The position numbers and the translations under genes are program-made. A stretch of 64,000 nt of DNA from Oikopleura dioica (Eukaryota > Chordata > Appendicularia > Copelata > Oikopleuridae): assembly GCA_907165135.1 (NCBI GenBank), contig OU015569.1, forward strand, positions 1-64,000, in the 5' to 3' direction. How positions within the stretch are numbered: the stretch's first letter is position 1; every line of letters starts with the position of its first letter. The notes below the pieces were generated by a model. The model did no database searches and was not told the DNA's origin. It saw only the letters and a list, made by a program, of their open reading frames with translations. Shown one piece after another: positions 34,543 to 46,508 of the stretch.

Positions 34543-37500
34543 ATGTATCTGAGTGTTTTACTTGTCGCTCTTTTCGAGTTGCCAGTGCGCGGCTCAGAAG
34601 ACGACGAAAGCTTTTTTAACGCGCAAGAGACGGACTTTTATGAAGACTTCGCGCCGCAGATTTTTTACTCGCACCAGAACGCCTATGTCAGCTCGTACGA
34701 CAATGCACAGGCGATTAATGCCTTTGCCCCGGAAGAGAGCTCTTACTTCACCGAGTACTCCGAATACGGCGATAATGAACTAGAGACAATGATTGAGGAC
34801 GAGTACTTTGCCCCGAACTTGGGCCAAGATTCTCAGGTGAATGAACCATCCCCAAAACTTTTCGGCCAAGAAAAAGAGTTGAAGGTCACGTGTTAGTTTT
34901 AAGCCCTTGTCCCGATGGTGTCGAGATTGCGTCTCTGCTGGCAGCAGTTTCGCCAAGAAGTGGCCATCTCGAACATGATCGGCGCCGGGATCAGGAGCAC
35001 CGCATGAGCCAGATAAGCTCGAGTGTATTTGGTGCAGATCCATCCGAACTCAATTATGCGTGAAGGCCGAGTGCCTTCTCTTTAATTTCGACAACAAACA
35101 CAAACGCGTGCCACTCTTTCTCGATTTTACTCCGAGTCAAGGGCAAATCTCATTATTTGCATTATTTGCCCAAGGAGCCCAAATTTGAAGCTTAGGGTTG
35201 ACCTTTTGCTCCTGCGATTTTATAAATATTATTCTACCGCCAAGCGCCAAATAATCGATCCGCCAAATTAACAAAAAAACACACTTTGTCAAAACTCAAT
35301 CGCTAATCAATACGGAATTGTCAATACCAAGTACAGAGCTAAAAATTAAGCGCGGAAGGTTTCAGCTGCCAAAAACACCCGCTCTTCTTCAAAAAAGAGG
35401 ACATTCTTGAGGTCATTTAACTGGCAGCACTTCCTCTCATACGCGCACTGCCAAATTTTTAGCGAGTTTTCAAAATTACGAGTTGATTTTTTTCGAAGTT
35501 TGCCTTTTTGGGCGCGGCCGAGCAGCGCATCTCCAAGGTCAACAAAATGAACAATACGTTCGGTGATAACCAAAATTACACAATATTAATCGAGTTGTTT
35601 TTTGATTTTACACGATATCATTAAGCGTAGCAGTCTGTAACACTGTTTCAGAAGCCCACTCTTCGCCTGAACACCATCCACTGCGAAGAGTCCGCCCGGC
35701 GCATCATTACCTCCAACGACGTCATCGCCGACGACAACGGCTACAGCCAGGTACTGTAATCACTGTCTTTTATCTTTGATCATCTCGAGCAGCTCGACTG
35801 TTAATCACGTGCCAAGGTCCTTATTTCGATTTCGCCTCAGAAATAGACTTATCACTGGCTAATCTTGTCACTAGTCGGGGGATCTGCGGCTGAGTGTCTC
35901 GCGCGAGTGCAAACAAGGTCAGCTGGAGCGGCTCTACGGCTCCAAGTGGCGCGCCACCGACCAGTTCACCTACCAGGACGTCGAAGACGGCATCGTCGCC
36001 TACAGTCACTTTGGCGGAAACGCGGGCCAGGACTCTTGCGTCCTCCAGCTGCGCAACGCATTCGCCAGTTCCGAGCACGTGACGCTCAACATCATCGTCG
36101 ACTTTTTGAACACTGGCACTCCGAGACTCACGTCAAACTCTGGCTTGCTCTACCTCGAGTACATTGACAACGTTCCCGCTGGAATCATCACTTCCAGCAC
36201 GCTGAAAACGACGGATCCAGACACGCAGCCAGAAGACTTGATCTACCAAGTCACCGAGAAATGCGAATTCGGCGAGATTATCAACACCGAGCTCAATACA
36301 AGAGTCACAAGCTTCTCTCAGTACGATGTAGACATGGGAAGGATCAGATACGAGCTGACTGTAGCTGACAGTGCCCAGCACTCCGACGAGTTCAAGTTCA
36401 CAGTGACGGACAATAAGACCACGCTCAAGGACAACACTTTCGTCATCAGGTTAATTCAAATTCACTTTGTCGCTTTTTCACCGTTTATTTTAGATTCTCG
36501 CGGCTAGAATTCGAAGAGGAGCGGATCACAGTGGCGGAAACAGAAGGCGAGATAAAGGTCTGGCTTTCGCGCACCGGGTATTTTAACCACTACGCGATCG
36601 TCACTTGCAAATCCATCTCGGAAATAGGTAAGCGCTTAAAACTGTATTTGCCTCGATCCGGAAGCGCAGTGAAAACAAGCTCGTTTAGCGCTGAACCAAC
36701 AAGTTCAATTCGAGCCGGGCGAGAACCGCAAGCCCTGCGTAGTGCCACTCCAGCAAGACGACCGCCACCAAGGCCAAAAACAACTCGACCTACAACTGGC
36801 GGAGCCGTCTTACGCCCTGCTCGGGTAAGTCCGCCTTTGTCAAACTCGACAATGCGCGCTCAACAGGTTCAAAGTGCGCCTCCTTTTCACTTCCACTTCG
36901 CACTTGAACTTCAAACGCCGCGTTGTTATTCAACGACGTTTGTTTGAAACGCGCCTTTACGAAAATTGAATTAATCATTCAAGGCTAACTTAACTTCTAG
37001 CAAACGCGATTCAATGTCGATCGTTATTACGGACCCGGAAGACAAAGCTACGATTTCATTCTTGAGCGACGAAATCCACGTTCAAGAAGAGCAGCGCCAA
37101 GTCGTGATTCCTGTCCGGCGAGAAGGCGACGCCTCCAAAACAGCCACAGTCATCTGCTACACCCAAGCTGCTTCTGCTGGCGATGCCGACTTTGAGCGCC
37201 GCGAGCCGCGGGAAAACGATCAGCTCGTGTTCCAAGGAACGCCGTACAACCAGCGCGACGCTTCTTGCACGATTAATTTGATCGACGACTCTTTGTTCGA
37301 GCGCGAAGAGTTCTTCTTTGTCAAGCTCGACAAGGCAAATATTGAAGCTAGAATCGGCGCCATTGACACCGTTAAAGTCGTGATTGACGGGCCCAATGAT
37401 TTGCCGCAGATCTCGATGGCTGAGAACAGACTGGAAGTGCGCGAATCGGCGAAGATTGTTTCCGTGGAGATTTACCGTGCTGGCAGCGATCTCAGCCAAG

Positions 37501-40500
37501 AAAGCGAGGTCTTTTGCAACTCTCGGGCCGGCTCTGCTTCTCCTGGCGAAGATTTCGAACAAGTTCACGAGCACGTGATCTTCGCAGTGAACCAAGAAGT
37601 GGCCAGTTGCGAAGTGACCATCTTCGACGATTCAGAAAACCCAGTCGTCGAAGGCAAGGAAAACTTCTTTGTCTACCTCTCCGGCGCCAAAGGAGCAGTG
37701 CTCTCTGATTTGATCGAGAGCGAAATTGTGATCGACGACGAGGACGAAGATAGTCCGACTTTTGAATTCGCGGCGCCTGAGTATGCGGCTGCCGAGACGG
37801 ACCCTGTTGTTTCCGTTCCTGTAATCCGGCATGGAGACACTTCTGGTCCGGCCAGTGTCATTTGCCGAACTCTGCAAGGCTCGGCGCAGATCGATTCCGA
37901 CTTCCGGGAGAGAATCAATTCCGACGTGAACAGAATCTTCTTCGAGCCCGGCGAGACTGAGAAGAACTGCGATGTGGTGCTTATCGACGACGAAGAGCAC
38001 GAGCCCTCTGAAACTCTTTTCCTCCAACTCAAAGATCCCCAATCTGTTTCTGGCTCACCAGCTCGCCTCGGTGCTCTGGACGAGACAAAGATCACCTTGA
38101 CCAACACCGAAGATACTCCTACCATCACATTCGCCAAGTCAGAAGTCTCCGTTCGGGAGCCAAAGCCCGGCGAGACCAAGGACGTCACCGTGACCGTGCA
38201 TCGCTACGGAGATACAACTGGCAATTCAAGAGTGCGTGTGTCCACTCGCGACGGCTCCGCTATATCTGGCGTCGATTACGAGCCCAAATCTGAGATGCTG
38301 CGCTTCCGCCCTGAGAAACAATCTCTCACCTTCACCGTTGTCGTCAAATGCAACGAAGAATCGGCCTGGCACAAGACCTTTTCTCTCGTAATGGGCCCTG
38401 ACGAGCCGGTCAATGCCGTCCTCGGCGAGTTTCCAGCGATGACTGTTACTATTCTTGACAAAGAAGCGTCTGGATCGCTTGTTCTACCAGCTCCTCCGGC
38501 GGTTATTTCGCTGAAGGACTTTGACGCAGCTGCAAACGCCGACGAAGAACTCCTTCCGGGCTATCCAGCGCTTTGTTTGACTCCTTGTGACCCGCAACAT
38601 CCGAATTTCGACGAAACTCAATCGCTTTGCGAGGAAGCTGGCATCGACAACGACCTGATCCAGTACTCGTGGGAAGTAGCGACGCCGGACAAGTCCAATT
38701 TCAAGAGAATCAACGATGCAACTCCGTGGACGAGCCCAAAGAGCAAAGTGCTTGATTCAATCTACTTTTCTCGCAAGTTTAAAATCAGATGTCGGGTTCA
38801 AGCGTTTTCTCCCGAAGGAAAAGGTAATATTTCTCGTCATTTTTTCTTTTAAAAGATCCATTCAAAGGCGGTACCCCTCTTCGATCTCAGCCTGCTCAAG
38901 TGTCTTCGGAAGGAATCTGCCACAATCCGCTCGTCGCGGGAGAAAGCGGCTTCCAAGCACAGAACTTCCAGGCAAACTTGAAATACCTGGACTCGACGCA
39001 TCCTGACCACCCCAACTCGATTCACATCACAGTCGAAGTGCCCCACGAAGACGGACTGCTGCCTCTTGTCTCCACCACTCAGATCAACAACATAGGTAAA
39101 ATTCAGAAATTTCTTCAGCTCCAAAACCGACTTATTAGACTTCCTCCTTCGCGACCGAGTTTTCCGACAGCAGCACGTCTGCTCAAACATGCTCACTCCA
39201 GAGGAAGCGCCGAATACAGAAGGACAGCGCGGCTTCTTGGACTCATACGACGCAGCTAGAGTGCCAGCAATGTCTGGCTTCGACCGCCCTCATCAGGTAA
39301 AAACTTCTTCAGCGAGTATTTTGAAGTTGAAATGTTCTAGTTTGACACTGAGCTGCGATCGGAAAAGACACTTTCGCTTTATCAATATCTCAACTTGAAA
39401 ACGTGCACTTGGACGTTCGACTCCTACTACACCATGGACGAGCTAAAGGACATTTGCGGCGGAAGAATCGACAAAGACTACGAGCTAGCCACCCAGGACC
39501 AGAGCCACGTGACCGTCCGCGTTCCCTTCCATGTTTCCTACATTTACGTGCAAGCTCCAACTGGCTGGGCAGCTCTCGAGCACAGATCAGAGTTTAGCGT
39601 CAGTTTCTATTACAGGTAACAGAGAACTTCGAGCTACGAAAGGCTATCTCTTCGTTCAGCAATGTGATGTGGAAATCTGGCATCAAGACGGATTCGGAGC
39701 TGACTGGAGACATTTCGCTGACTAGAGTCTCTATCGACGCCAATGGTCGACTCGTTGTTGAGCTGCGAACGCGCACGCGATTCCGAGGTCTTTTCTTGGA
39801 GTCCTCTGACAAGCAAGCCGGCCTCAAGAAAGAAGAATCCACCTTTGTTGCTCCCATGGGCGTCAGATCTAACTTCACTCTTGAGCTAATTTGGTCACAA
39901 GATACTTTCGACAGTCCCGAACAGGTAAAAAGCGTGCCTTGTTGCCAATTGACGAATCTTTTATTTTTAGCACTGGAAAGCGATGTCCAAATACAGCCGA
40001 AAAGACTACACCGGCGAGTACATGCTCAACCTTATTCCCTGCACGGTGCAGCCGACCCAAGGCTTCGAGTCTGGACAAACGCCCGAGAGCGTCTGCTCGC
40101 CGCACGAGAAAGCAGAATTTTCCGTAAAAATCGGAATCCAACAGTCTGCCCGGCCCGTTCCCGTCGTCTACAGTCTCAACACGCACTTCCACATCACAAA
40201 CTCTGAACAGATTTTCCTCAGCGCGCCTGGCGAGTATCCCCTCGAAGAGATGGACTACAAGGGCACCTTTTCGAAGGGATCAAAGGTCTTTGCGCGAATC
40301 ATGTGGGAATCTCAGCAAGATCTCAAGGTAGAAATTCATTTTTAGAAGAAATTGTTATTTTTTTTAGAGCGCGTACAACCTGCAAATCGAAAAAGTGTAC
40401 ATCTGCACCGGCAGCAACGGCTACATCCCCACTTTCGATCCTACAGGAGAAATGTACGGCGAAGGGCCGCAGTATGGATGCATCAAGCCGATCAAAGAGA

Positions 40501-41306
40501 TCTCCAGCAGATTCCTGATTCTCGATCGAGGCAACAGAGACGCAGAAGATCTTTCTTTCCAGGTAAACTCAAAGTCAAAAAGACAAAATACTCAAGCAAA
40601 CATCTCCTAGGCCATCCCCTTCGAAGCGGAGTTCGCAGATGACAACGAGGAGTACAAAGCGCTCTCCTCGCACCCCTCTACTGACGGCTTCGCTTTCTCC
40701 GTGGACCCACTTTACAAGATCATCGCCGGGCACGAGTGGTACATTCAGGTGCTCTACGAAATCGAAGGAAATCAAGGAAGAGTACGCCGGTCCGCGATCG
40801 AGCCTGGCCATCATTTCATGTCGCGACGCGCGGCAGCTCCTGGAACTGCGCGCAACGGAACCAACATGGGAATCCTCAATATAGGTTTGATCTACTTTTT
40901 TATACTCGATAAGCTAACCTGTTTAGACGAGCCGGTTCACTCTGCCTCGGCGGGAATAGTCGCTGGAAGCATTGGAGGTCTCGTTCTCTTCGTTGTTGCG
41001 ATGGGCGCCTTCATCTTTGCCCGTCGTGGAAGCCCTTCAGAAAGCGCATATGACGAGAACTCTCTGACGCCGGAAGAAGTGGGTCTGCTCCAGCAAAAGA
41101 TCGACTACAGCAAACTGGTGAACCAAAACCGCGTGCCCAACAACAAACTCAAGAACCATCTGAACAACATGAACGGCCTCCAGCAGCAGCGTTCCCAGAA
41201 CTTCGTTTCTGTGAAGCCGTCGCGGAACATCCTCTCCTCCCGCGATCATCACGTGACGATCCACAACGACCTCGGCGGGGCGAGCAAGTCCGGCACGGAG
41301 ATCTAG
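34543..41306 (+). CDS. FRAS1: FRAS1/FREM2-like transmembrane protein: CSPG, Calx-beta, TM, PDZ ligand
   Basis: Fourteen exons (34543-34836, 35652-35750, 35875-36449, 36494-36627, 36689-36824, 37001-38823, 38856-39095, 39139-39296, 39341-39615, 39660-39924, 39971-40327, 40368-40562, 40611-40884, 40927-41306) join in phase to 1734 residues. Order: signal peptide MYLSVLLVALFELPVRG; an acidic Tyr/Asp/Glu-rich region; CSPG repeats; five Calx-beta domains starting at LEFEEERITVAETEG; the FRAS1-specific region (KTCTWTFDSYYTMDELKDIC, LIPCTVQPTQ, PVPVVYSLNTHFHI, FDPTGEMYGEGPQYGCIKP, RNGTNMGILN); TM helix at about 40960-41010; short tail ending S-G-T-E-I, a class I PDZ ligand like the GTEV tail of FRAS1/FREM2 that binds GRIP1. 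Intact, with an unusually large first intron (815 bp). Confidence 0.9.
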
Positions 41307-41785
41307 CCTTCTCCGTTGCCCCCGAATCCAACGCATATCACAGCATACAAGAATGCAGCGGGCGGCCCTGTACAAATGACCCTATAGACTCAAGAGACGA
41401 CTCTGGGGCTGCTCGTTGGCGCACTTCTTTTCTCTCAACTCTCACCTCATCAAAGTTCAACCTCGGCTTCCTGTTTATTATTTTATCGTATTGTTGGTCC
41501 AGCTACCTCACCTGTTGCCAGCGCGAAAGACTCACAACGCTTTTAGCGACCGTTTTCCGGGAGCTAGTTCAACTCGCCTCCCGACTTTAATTTTCTAGCA
41601 AGATACGCGCAGCTACTGATCTCAAGAAACAGTGGACAATTCAGTGCTTACCTGACTGTACATTTTATGAATATTATTATCTAACATTCCAAACGTCTCG
41701 TTTAAATAGACTGGTCTGCATTAATCTTCCAATAAACAAGCAAAAATGAAAATGAACTGAACTTTATTGTGAGCTAAAGAGTGAG
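41307..41785. other. 3' region between convergent genes
   Basis: This contains the 3' UTR of the FRAS1-like gene (+) and the end of the small membrane protein gene (-). The complementary strand carries an AATAAAG signal at about 41763 for the minus-strand gene. No other gene is visible. Confidence 0.5.
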
Positions 41786-42451
41786 TCAGATGTATCGCGG
41801 CTTGGAAGGTGAGTGGAGAAGTTGCTCTTCGAAGGAGTGAATCGAGCGCTTGTTGTACTGCCAGTCGTGCTGCCACAGCTGCGTCGCCAGCCAGATCACT
41901 GCGAAGAGCGGCGTCTTTTCTTCTGTTTTGCAAATGTGCTTGAAATTGAAATGAAAAAGAAATTAAAGAGTTAGTTGCAAAACATGCCAAGAAGTCGACG
42001 AGCATGAAGAACTGGCTCTGGTAGCAGGGCATAAACTGAAGAGATTCATTTTTTTTTAACTGGAAAAAGAGGTACTTCTTTGAAAAGGGCGAGTTTTCCT
42101 TCGATGTAGTTGAAAATCCAGGTGAATTTCCAAGCCACAAACACGACGACCAGAATGCAGATGATGGTCTCTCGCAGATTTCTAGCAGGCTTCGAGAAGG
42201 AAGAATTCCTTTTGAAACTGAAATCTCTCCTGAATGGTCTTTTCGATGTGTTCCTCAAAATGGTGATTGTGTTTCCAGTCGAGCCAGTGGTCGAAACTCG
42301 CGCGCAGGTAGCTCCGGACTTTGCAAGAGAAACTAATTTTAATTCCATGCCTTCATTTTTATGCTTTTTGCTCCTTTCCTGAGAACCTGGCTCTCTTCCT
42401 CTCGATATTCGCCCTCAACAGCGCTCGCGGGTTTCCGTGCAAATTCTGCAT
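41786..42451 (-). CDS. Small multi-span membrane protein, unrecognised
   Basis: The ATG at 42451 starts MQNLHGNPRALLRANIERKR. The first exon (42451-42379) joins in phase to the next only if 42319-42378 is a GA-AG intron of 60 bp with donor TCAG/GAAAGG. The next exon reads SYLRASFDHWLDWKHNHHFE, then a hydrophobic helix ICILVVVFVAW, a GT-AG intron (donor 42075) and FMPCYQSQFFMLVDFL. A GC-AG intron (41939-41987) leads to KTPLFAVIWLATQLWQHDWQ and the stop at 41786. A one-base shift is required near 42185 between FFLLEA and NLRETIICIL. At least two or three membrane helices. No family recognised. Confidence 0.5.
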
Positions 42452-42938
42452 CTTTTTATTCTTAAGCCTTTTCACTCTCAATTTAACTCGATTTTCTACA
42501 AACCTTCTCTTTTTTGAACATTTCGCTTTTTTCTCAAGGGCTCATTATTTCAAACTGGACAACTCGCCAAAACTGAGTCCGATTTTGAGAGTGATAAGAA
42601 ATTCATTATGCCCCAAGACAAATTTCGTTTTCAATGAAACTCGTTCCAATCGAAATTTTGATTGAATCGTCCAAAGAAAAGTCCATTTATTGATTCGTAA
42701 AACATAATTTGAGACTGTTTAGCGGAGAAATTTTGAGTGAGTCTTCGTTGTCTCCCAAATCTTTGCAAGTAAAAATCAATAAATCTGGGGTGTTGACATG
42801 GGAATTTATTTATTCAATCGAGGAGCCTTTTTCTGCCTCTAAGAATCGAGGGAGCAAAAGAGAAATCGATTCCTTCTGGCGAAAAAGCAATTCAATAACT
42901 TCTTTTTCCTTTTTCGACTTTCGCTTTTTTAATTTCTG
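42452..42938. other. Intergenic, divergent promoter region
   Basis: Between the start of the small membrane protein (-) and the EH-domain protein (+). Only short, low-complexity open frames rich in Phe, Leu and Ser codons from T-rich runs. No gene seen. Confidence 0.4.
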
Positions 42939-43718
42939 ATGAGAAGCAGGGCAGAGAAATCAAAAGCCAAAACAGGTTTTTAAAACTGTTTCTTTTTCCG
43001 GTGCTAGAAGTGAAAATCAATTTAGATATTTGGAGAATCGAGGACGAACAAGCGCAGTTCTACTTCGAGGCGTACCGACTGGAATGCGGCGAAAAGTCGC
43101 AACTATTTCTGGCGAAGGCGGTTCAGTTATTTCAAGTAATAGCCGCCGCAAATGCTTCAGAGAGAGTTTAGGCTGCCGATTAGCGTTCTAAGCTGCGCCA
43201 GGAAGAGCTGGCGATTGTGTGGGAACTGGCGCAGATCGACAACGCCAAGCAGCGCGTTTCTTTGCCCGACTTTTTCGTCGTCTTTCATTTGATCGTCGCC
43301 AGGCGCAATGGATGTCCGCTGCCTTTCGCGCTCCCTCCGCAGCTCAAATCCTCGGGTAAATTGGAGAAGCGCCCTTTTTATATACAAGAGGATTGATTAC
43401 GGACGAATTAAGTGATCCTCTGGTTAAAAAAGGGCCTCAATTTCAATATCACAAGTTTTCACTCAAAACAAGCTAGTGACGTCAAGAATCATCAATTTCC
43501 TAGCTTTGAAGCAGGCTGAGCAGATCCAAAAGCCTCTGGAACGAAGATCGATCGCGGAATTGAAAAACTCGATCGAGCAGATCAACAAGAAAAACGCCTC
43601 GATTTTGGAAGCGATCAAAACGACCGGGGTCGAAATTCGCCGGGCGCAGTTCTGCCGCATCTACCGCGAGAAACACCTCTTCACGAAGCAGCGAGAAAAG
43701 AAACAAGTGATGTTTTGA
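42939..43718 (+). CDS. Minimal EH-domain protein with coiled-coil tail
   Basis: Exons 42939-42975, 43026-43135, 43184-43355 and 43477-43718 join to an intact 186-residue protein. Residues about 15-100 form one EH domain of the EPS15/intersectin type: IWRIEDEQAQFYFEAYRL, then LRQEELAIVWELAQIDN, LPDFFVVFHLIVARRNG and PFALPPQL, the hydrophobic end typical for EH domains. The EF-hand loop is D-N-A-K-Q-R-V, lacking the acidic residues for calcium. The tail (residues about 107-186) is a coiled-coil-like helix (IAELKNSIEQINKKNASILE). EH domains bind NPF motifs in endocytosis. A single EH domain with a short coil is much smaller than known EPS15 or REPS proteins, so it could act as an accessory or competitor. 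Confidence 0.75.
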
Positions 43719-43829
43719 GCAGCTTTATTAAATAAAAGAAAGGGCGGCTCAGGCGAGCTGGTTTTTGTTGAAGCAATAGGCAGTTATGATTCCTCGGTTG
43801 AGGCAAAACATGATTGTCGCTGGCGCAGT

Positions 43830-46508
43830 TTAGAAACTCGCGTTTGAGGCAAAATAGAATTCAAACAGTAGCGCTTCTAAACCGCTTCCTAGAGTGAGCA
43901 TCAGAACGACCAGCAGAGAGTAGCCGACGTAGGCGTAGTGGCGACTGAACTCGGCAGCGCAGAGGACTCCTTCGCACTCTGAAAAACTCGGTTGGCGCAT
44001 TTCGGACCGCGTTCTCGCGATGGGTTAATTTTACCTGTGTGCACAATGTGGTTGGTTATTGCTTCGTTGACGGTGATTGTCGGGATTTGAAACGACTCGA
44101 AATGCAGCTCGTCTTTTTCGCCGACTTTTTAAGTTTTGCAATTTTTACTTTTTCCTAGTGGAAAAATTAAATAGCTTTGACTTTTCCTTGCTCGGAAATG
44201 ATGAACGGAATAGAAATCTCTTCGAGTTCGTTTGGAGAGCGTCTGCGTCTGAGTTCGCCCGCTCTGTTGAATCTGACTGAGCATTCCAAATTGAGCCGGT
44301 TGGAGTTCTTGAATTTAAACACTTGAAACCAGAAGGCGGCTCCGCGCGCGGACGACGTGACGCTCTTTCCGATGAAGCCCGGATTTTGCTCCACTCCGAC
44401 AGAGGTTTTCTGCTTGTCCGCTTGGCCGTACGCGATCAGCCGGATCTTCGAGTCGTCCACCGGGTTCCAGATGTTGCAGTGCTGAATCTTCACTGTGTGT
44501 TCTTCGAGCGGTGCTTCTCCATTCAGCGCGCCAGTTATGACAACGTGGATTTTGGAGCCGACGACGTAGGTGTAGCCGCTTCCGTCCGCCACCGCTGGAC
44601 AAAGGAAAGGCGCCTCCGATCCAAAACTCGTCGTGTAAAAGTTCATGATCGGCTGCCATTGCGAGAACAAGTCGGTGGAAGTCGGGTGGCGAACAGTCGA
44701 CTGAAGCGATTGTTTAGAAATCGTTTTAAAAGGCGTATTTGGCGCTTATCAGCTTTGTAAAGATAAGAGCAAAATTACCTGGACGATGTTCTGGACGGAA
44801 AACGTTTCCATGGCGCAGTTGACGTTCACCAGCGGGTTCCCGGGCTCCTCCTCGCTCTCCCGAGTCAAAAGGTGTCCGAGCAGAGAAACTCGCTCAAAGA
44901 AGGGATCAGTACTTTCATCGCCTCTTTTGAGATAATTCGGAAGGAGCTGATCCCCGCCGCCTGTTTTTGAGATATCCTTTCTGGCACGTTGTCCTGACCA
45001 CTAATTCTCCATGCTGGCCCCGCTGCTTCGAGACCGGGAAGCCGCCTTTTCGCGATATAAACTTGTCTTTAAACCGATCAAGGGCCTTCGCTTTCGATGA
45101 ACTGGCCTGGATGCAAATGAACGAGGAGCGGGTTTACCCAAAACGTACGTGTCCAGTACTCCGCTTTCCAAAACAAACGCAAACGAAGAGAACAAAAACG
45201 TGCGCGCAAAATAGTTTGGATTTGAAATTGAATCAGTCGCGAATTCGAAGAAATTTCAACTTAGATTTTGCAAAACATGAATTTTAAAAATGCAGCTGGA
45301 AAATTGTGAAACCAGATTTTCAAGGAGAGTATTTTGGCGGATTTTTCATGGTGACTTTTATAAATTTTTAAAGCCAAAAAGACTGTCATTAATTAATTAT
45401 TAATTAAAATTCATAATTTTTTAATTAAATTCTTATTTTATTATTTAATTAATTTAACATAATTAATTGATTTTTAAATAGATTCTTATTATTTTAAATT
45501 TTTAAATTAATTTTTTAGCAAAATAAACTACAGTACAGAATGATTCTCGTGAGAAAAGAAACGATGTCTGCTGAGAATTATTTTCTGCTTTAAAAATGTT
45601 GTCTGCTCGTTTTAAACCAAAGGTCAGTGTTTTTCGAAAATGTAAAAACTATGCGCAGGTGTTCGAGTATTTGGCATTCCGCGACCTTGAGTGCCGACAT
45701 CGTGGATGTTTGCTTGCTCCGGAATCTTCAGCTCGATCTCAAACTTGTCGCAGCTCGCCTCTTAAAACCATCAATCGCCTTTCCGCCTTCAACTGTACCT
45801 AGCGCGTATTCGCAGTTTTTGCCGACGAAGGGCGCTCCTCCAGGCGCAGTTCGGCAAACGTAGTCGGCTGGATTCAGACTCGCCGGAAAGCACTAGAATC
45901 ATTTCTCATTTTGGCGATCGAAAAAGCTGTCGACTTCGGCAACTCGAATTCGATAAAGCGGGTGGCCGCTGAATTACGATGACAAACGTGTCCGCGCGAA
46001 TAAATTTCACCCCGGCCATTACTCAACTTGATGACTGCTCTGCGCTAGAATTCGCTCAGATAACAACTCGGCGCAAAATATTTTTGACACTTCTTGTCAA
46101 AATAAAACGATAACTACTTTTGAAAAACTCTTCAGAATGGCCAGTTCTTTTCGATTTTAAGGAGCTTCTTGTCGCTTTTATGCAGAAAGTGAAGGATTTC
46201 GATGAAAAAATGAGATTACATTTTTGAAATTTTAGAATTTCGGCTGTTAAAAATTCAAAAATTTCAAGAAAAGATAAAAGTTTAAAATCTCACAAAGTTA
46301 GTTTGAAAAAATGTGCGTTTTTCGATGTCTACTCGCCAAAAAACGTAAAATGAATTTTTCTTTGTAAAATTTCGGAAATAAGCTGGAAAACTACCTGGCA
46401 AGCGTTGCGACAAGGCTGGGCGTTGCAAGGATGAGCAGCTTCGAATTGCAAAGTGGGAGTACTCGCCGAAAATACAGCAGCCACGAGCAGCGAAAGGAAA
46501 CACTGCAT
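43830..46508 (-). CDS. Secreted/TM protein with EGF-like and ZP domains
   Basis: Exon 1 (46508-46395) encodes a signal peptide MQCFLSLLVAAVFSA and the first Cys of an EGF-like module (CNAQPCRNACQ). Exon 2 (45892-45799) completes it. Exon 3 (45760-45650) begins the ZP-N half (ASCDKFEIELKIPEQ). After an A/T-rich intron of about 450 bp the ZP module continues (GELVVRTTCQKGY; NPLVNVNCAMETFSVQNIVQ; GSKIHVVITGA; VKIQHCNIWNP; SSARGAAFWFQVF), followed by RRRR, a furin-type cleavage site as in ZP proteins, and a C-terminal TM helix YSLLVVLMLTLGSGLEALLF. A one-base shift is needed near 44965 in a GGCGGCGGGG run, and one splice near 44160 is unresolved. ZP proteins form extracellular filaments in egg coats or epithelial matrices. 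Confidence 0.65.
45370..45520. repeat. A/T-rich low-complexity tract (TTAATTAA-rich)
   Basis: About 150 bp of almost pure A+T with recurrent TAATTAAT motifs inside an intron of the ZP gene. Simple sequence; many potential homeodomain-type sites by chance. Confidence 0.7.

Noticed and set aside
44323-44760. Plus-strand frame of 145 codons
   Set aside because: It lies antisense to the ZP domain exons, whose Cys spacing and furin site are clear.
45370-45520. A regulatory cluster of homeodomain sites
   Set aside because: Nearly pure A+T sequence produces TAATTA by chance; there is no independent support.
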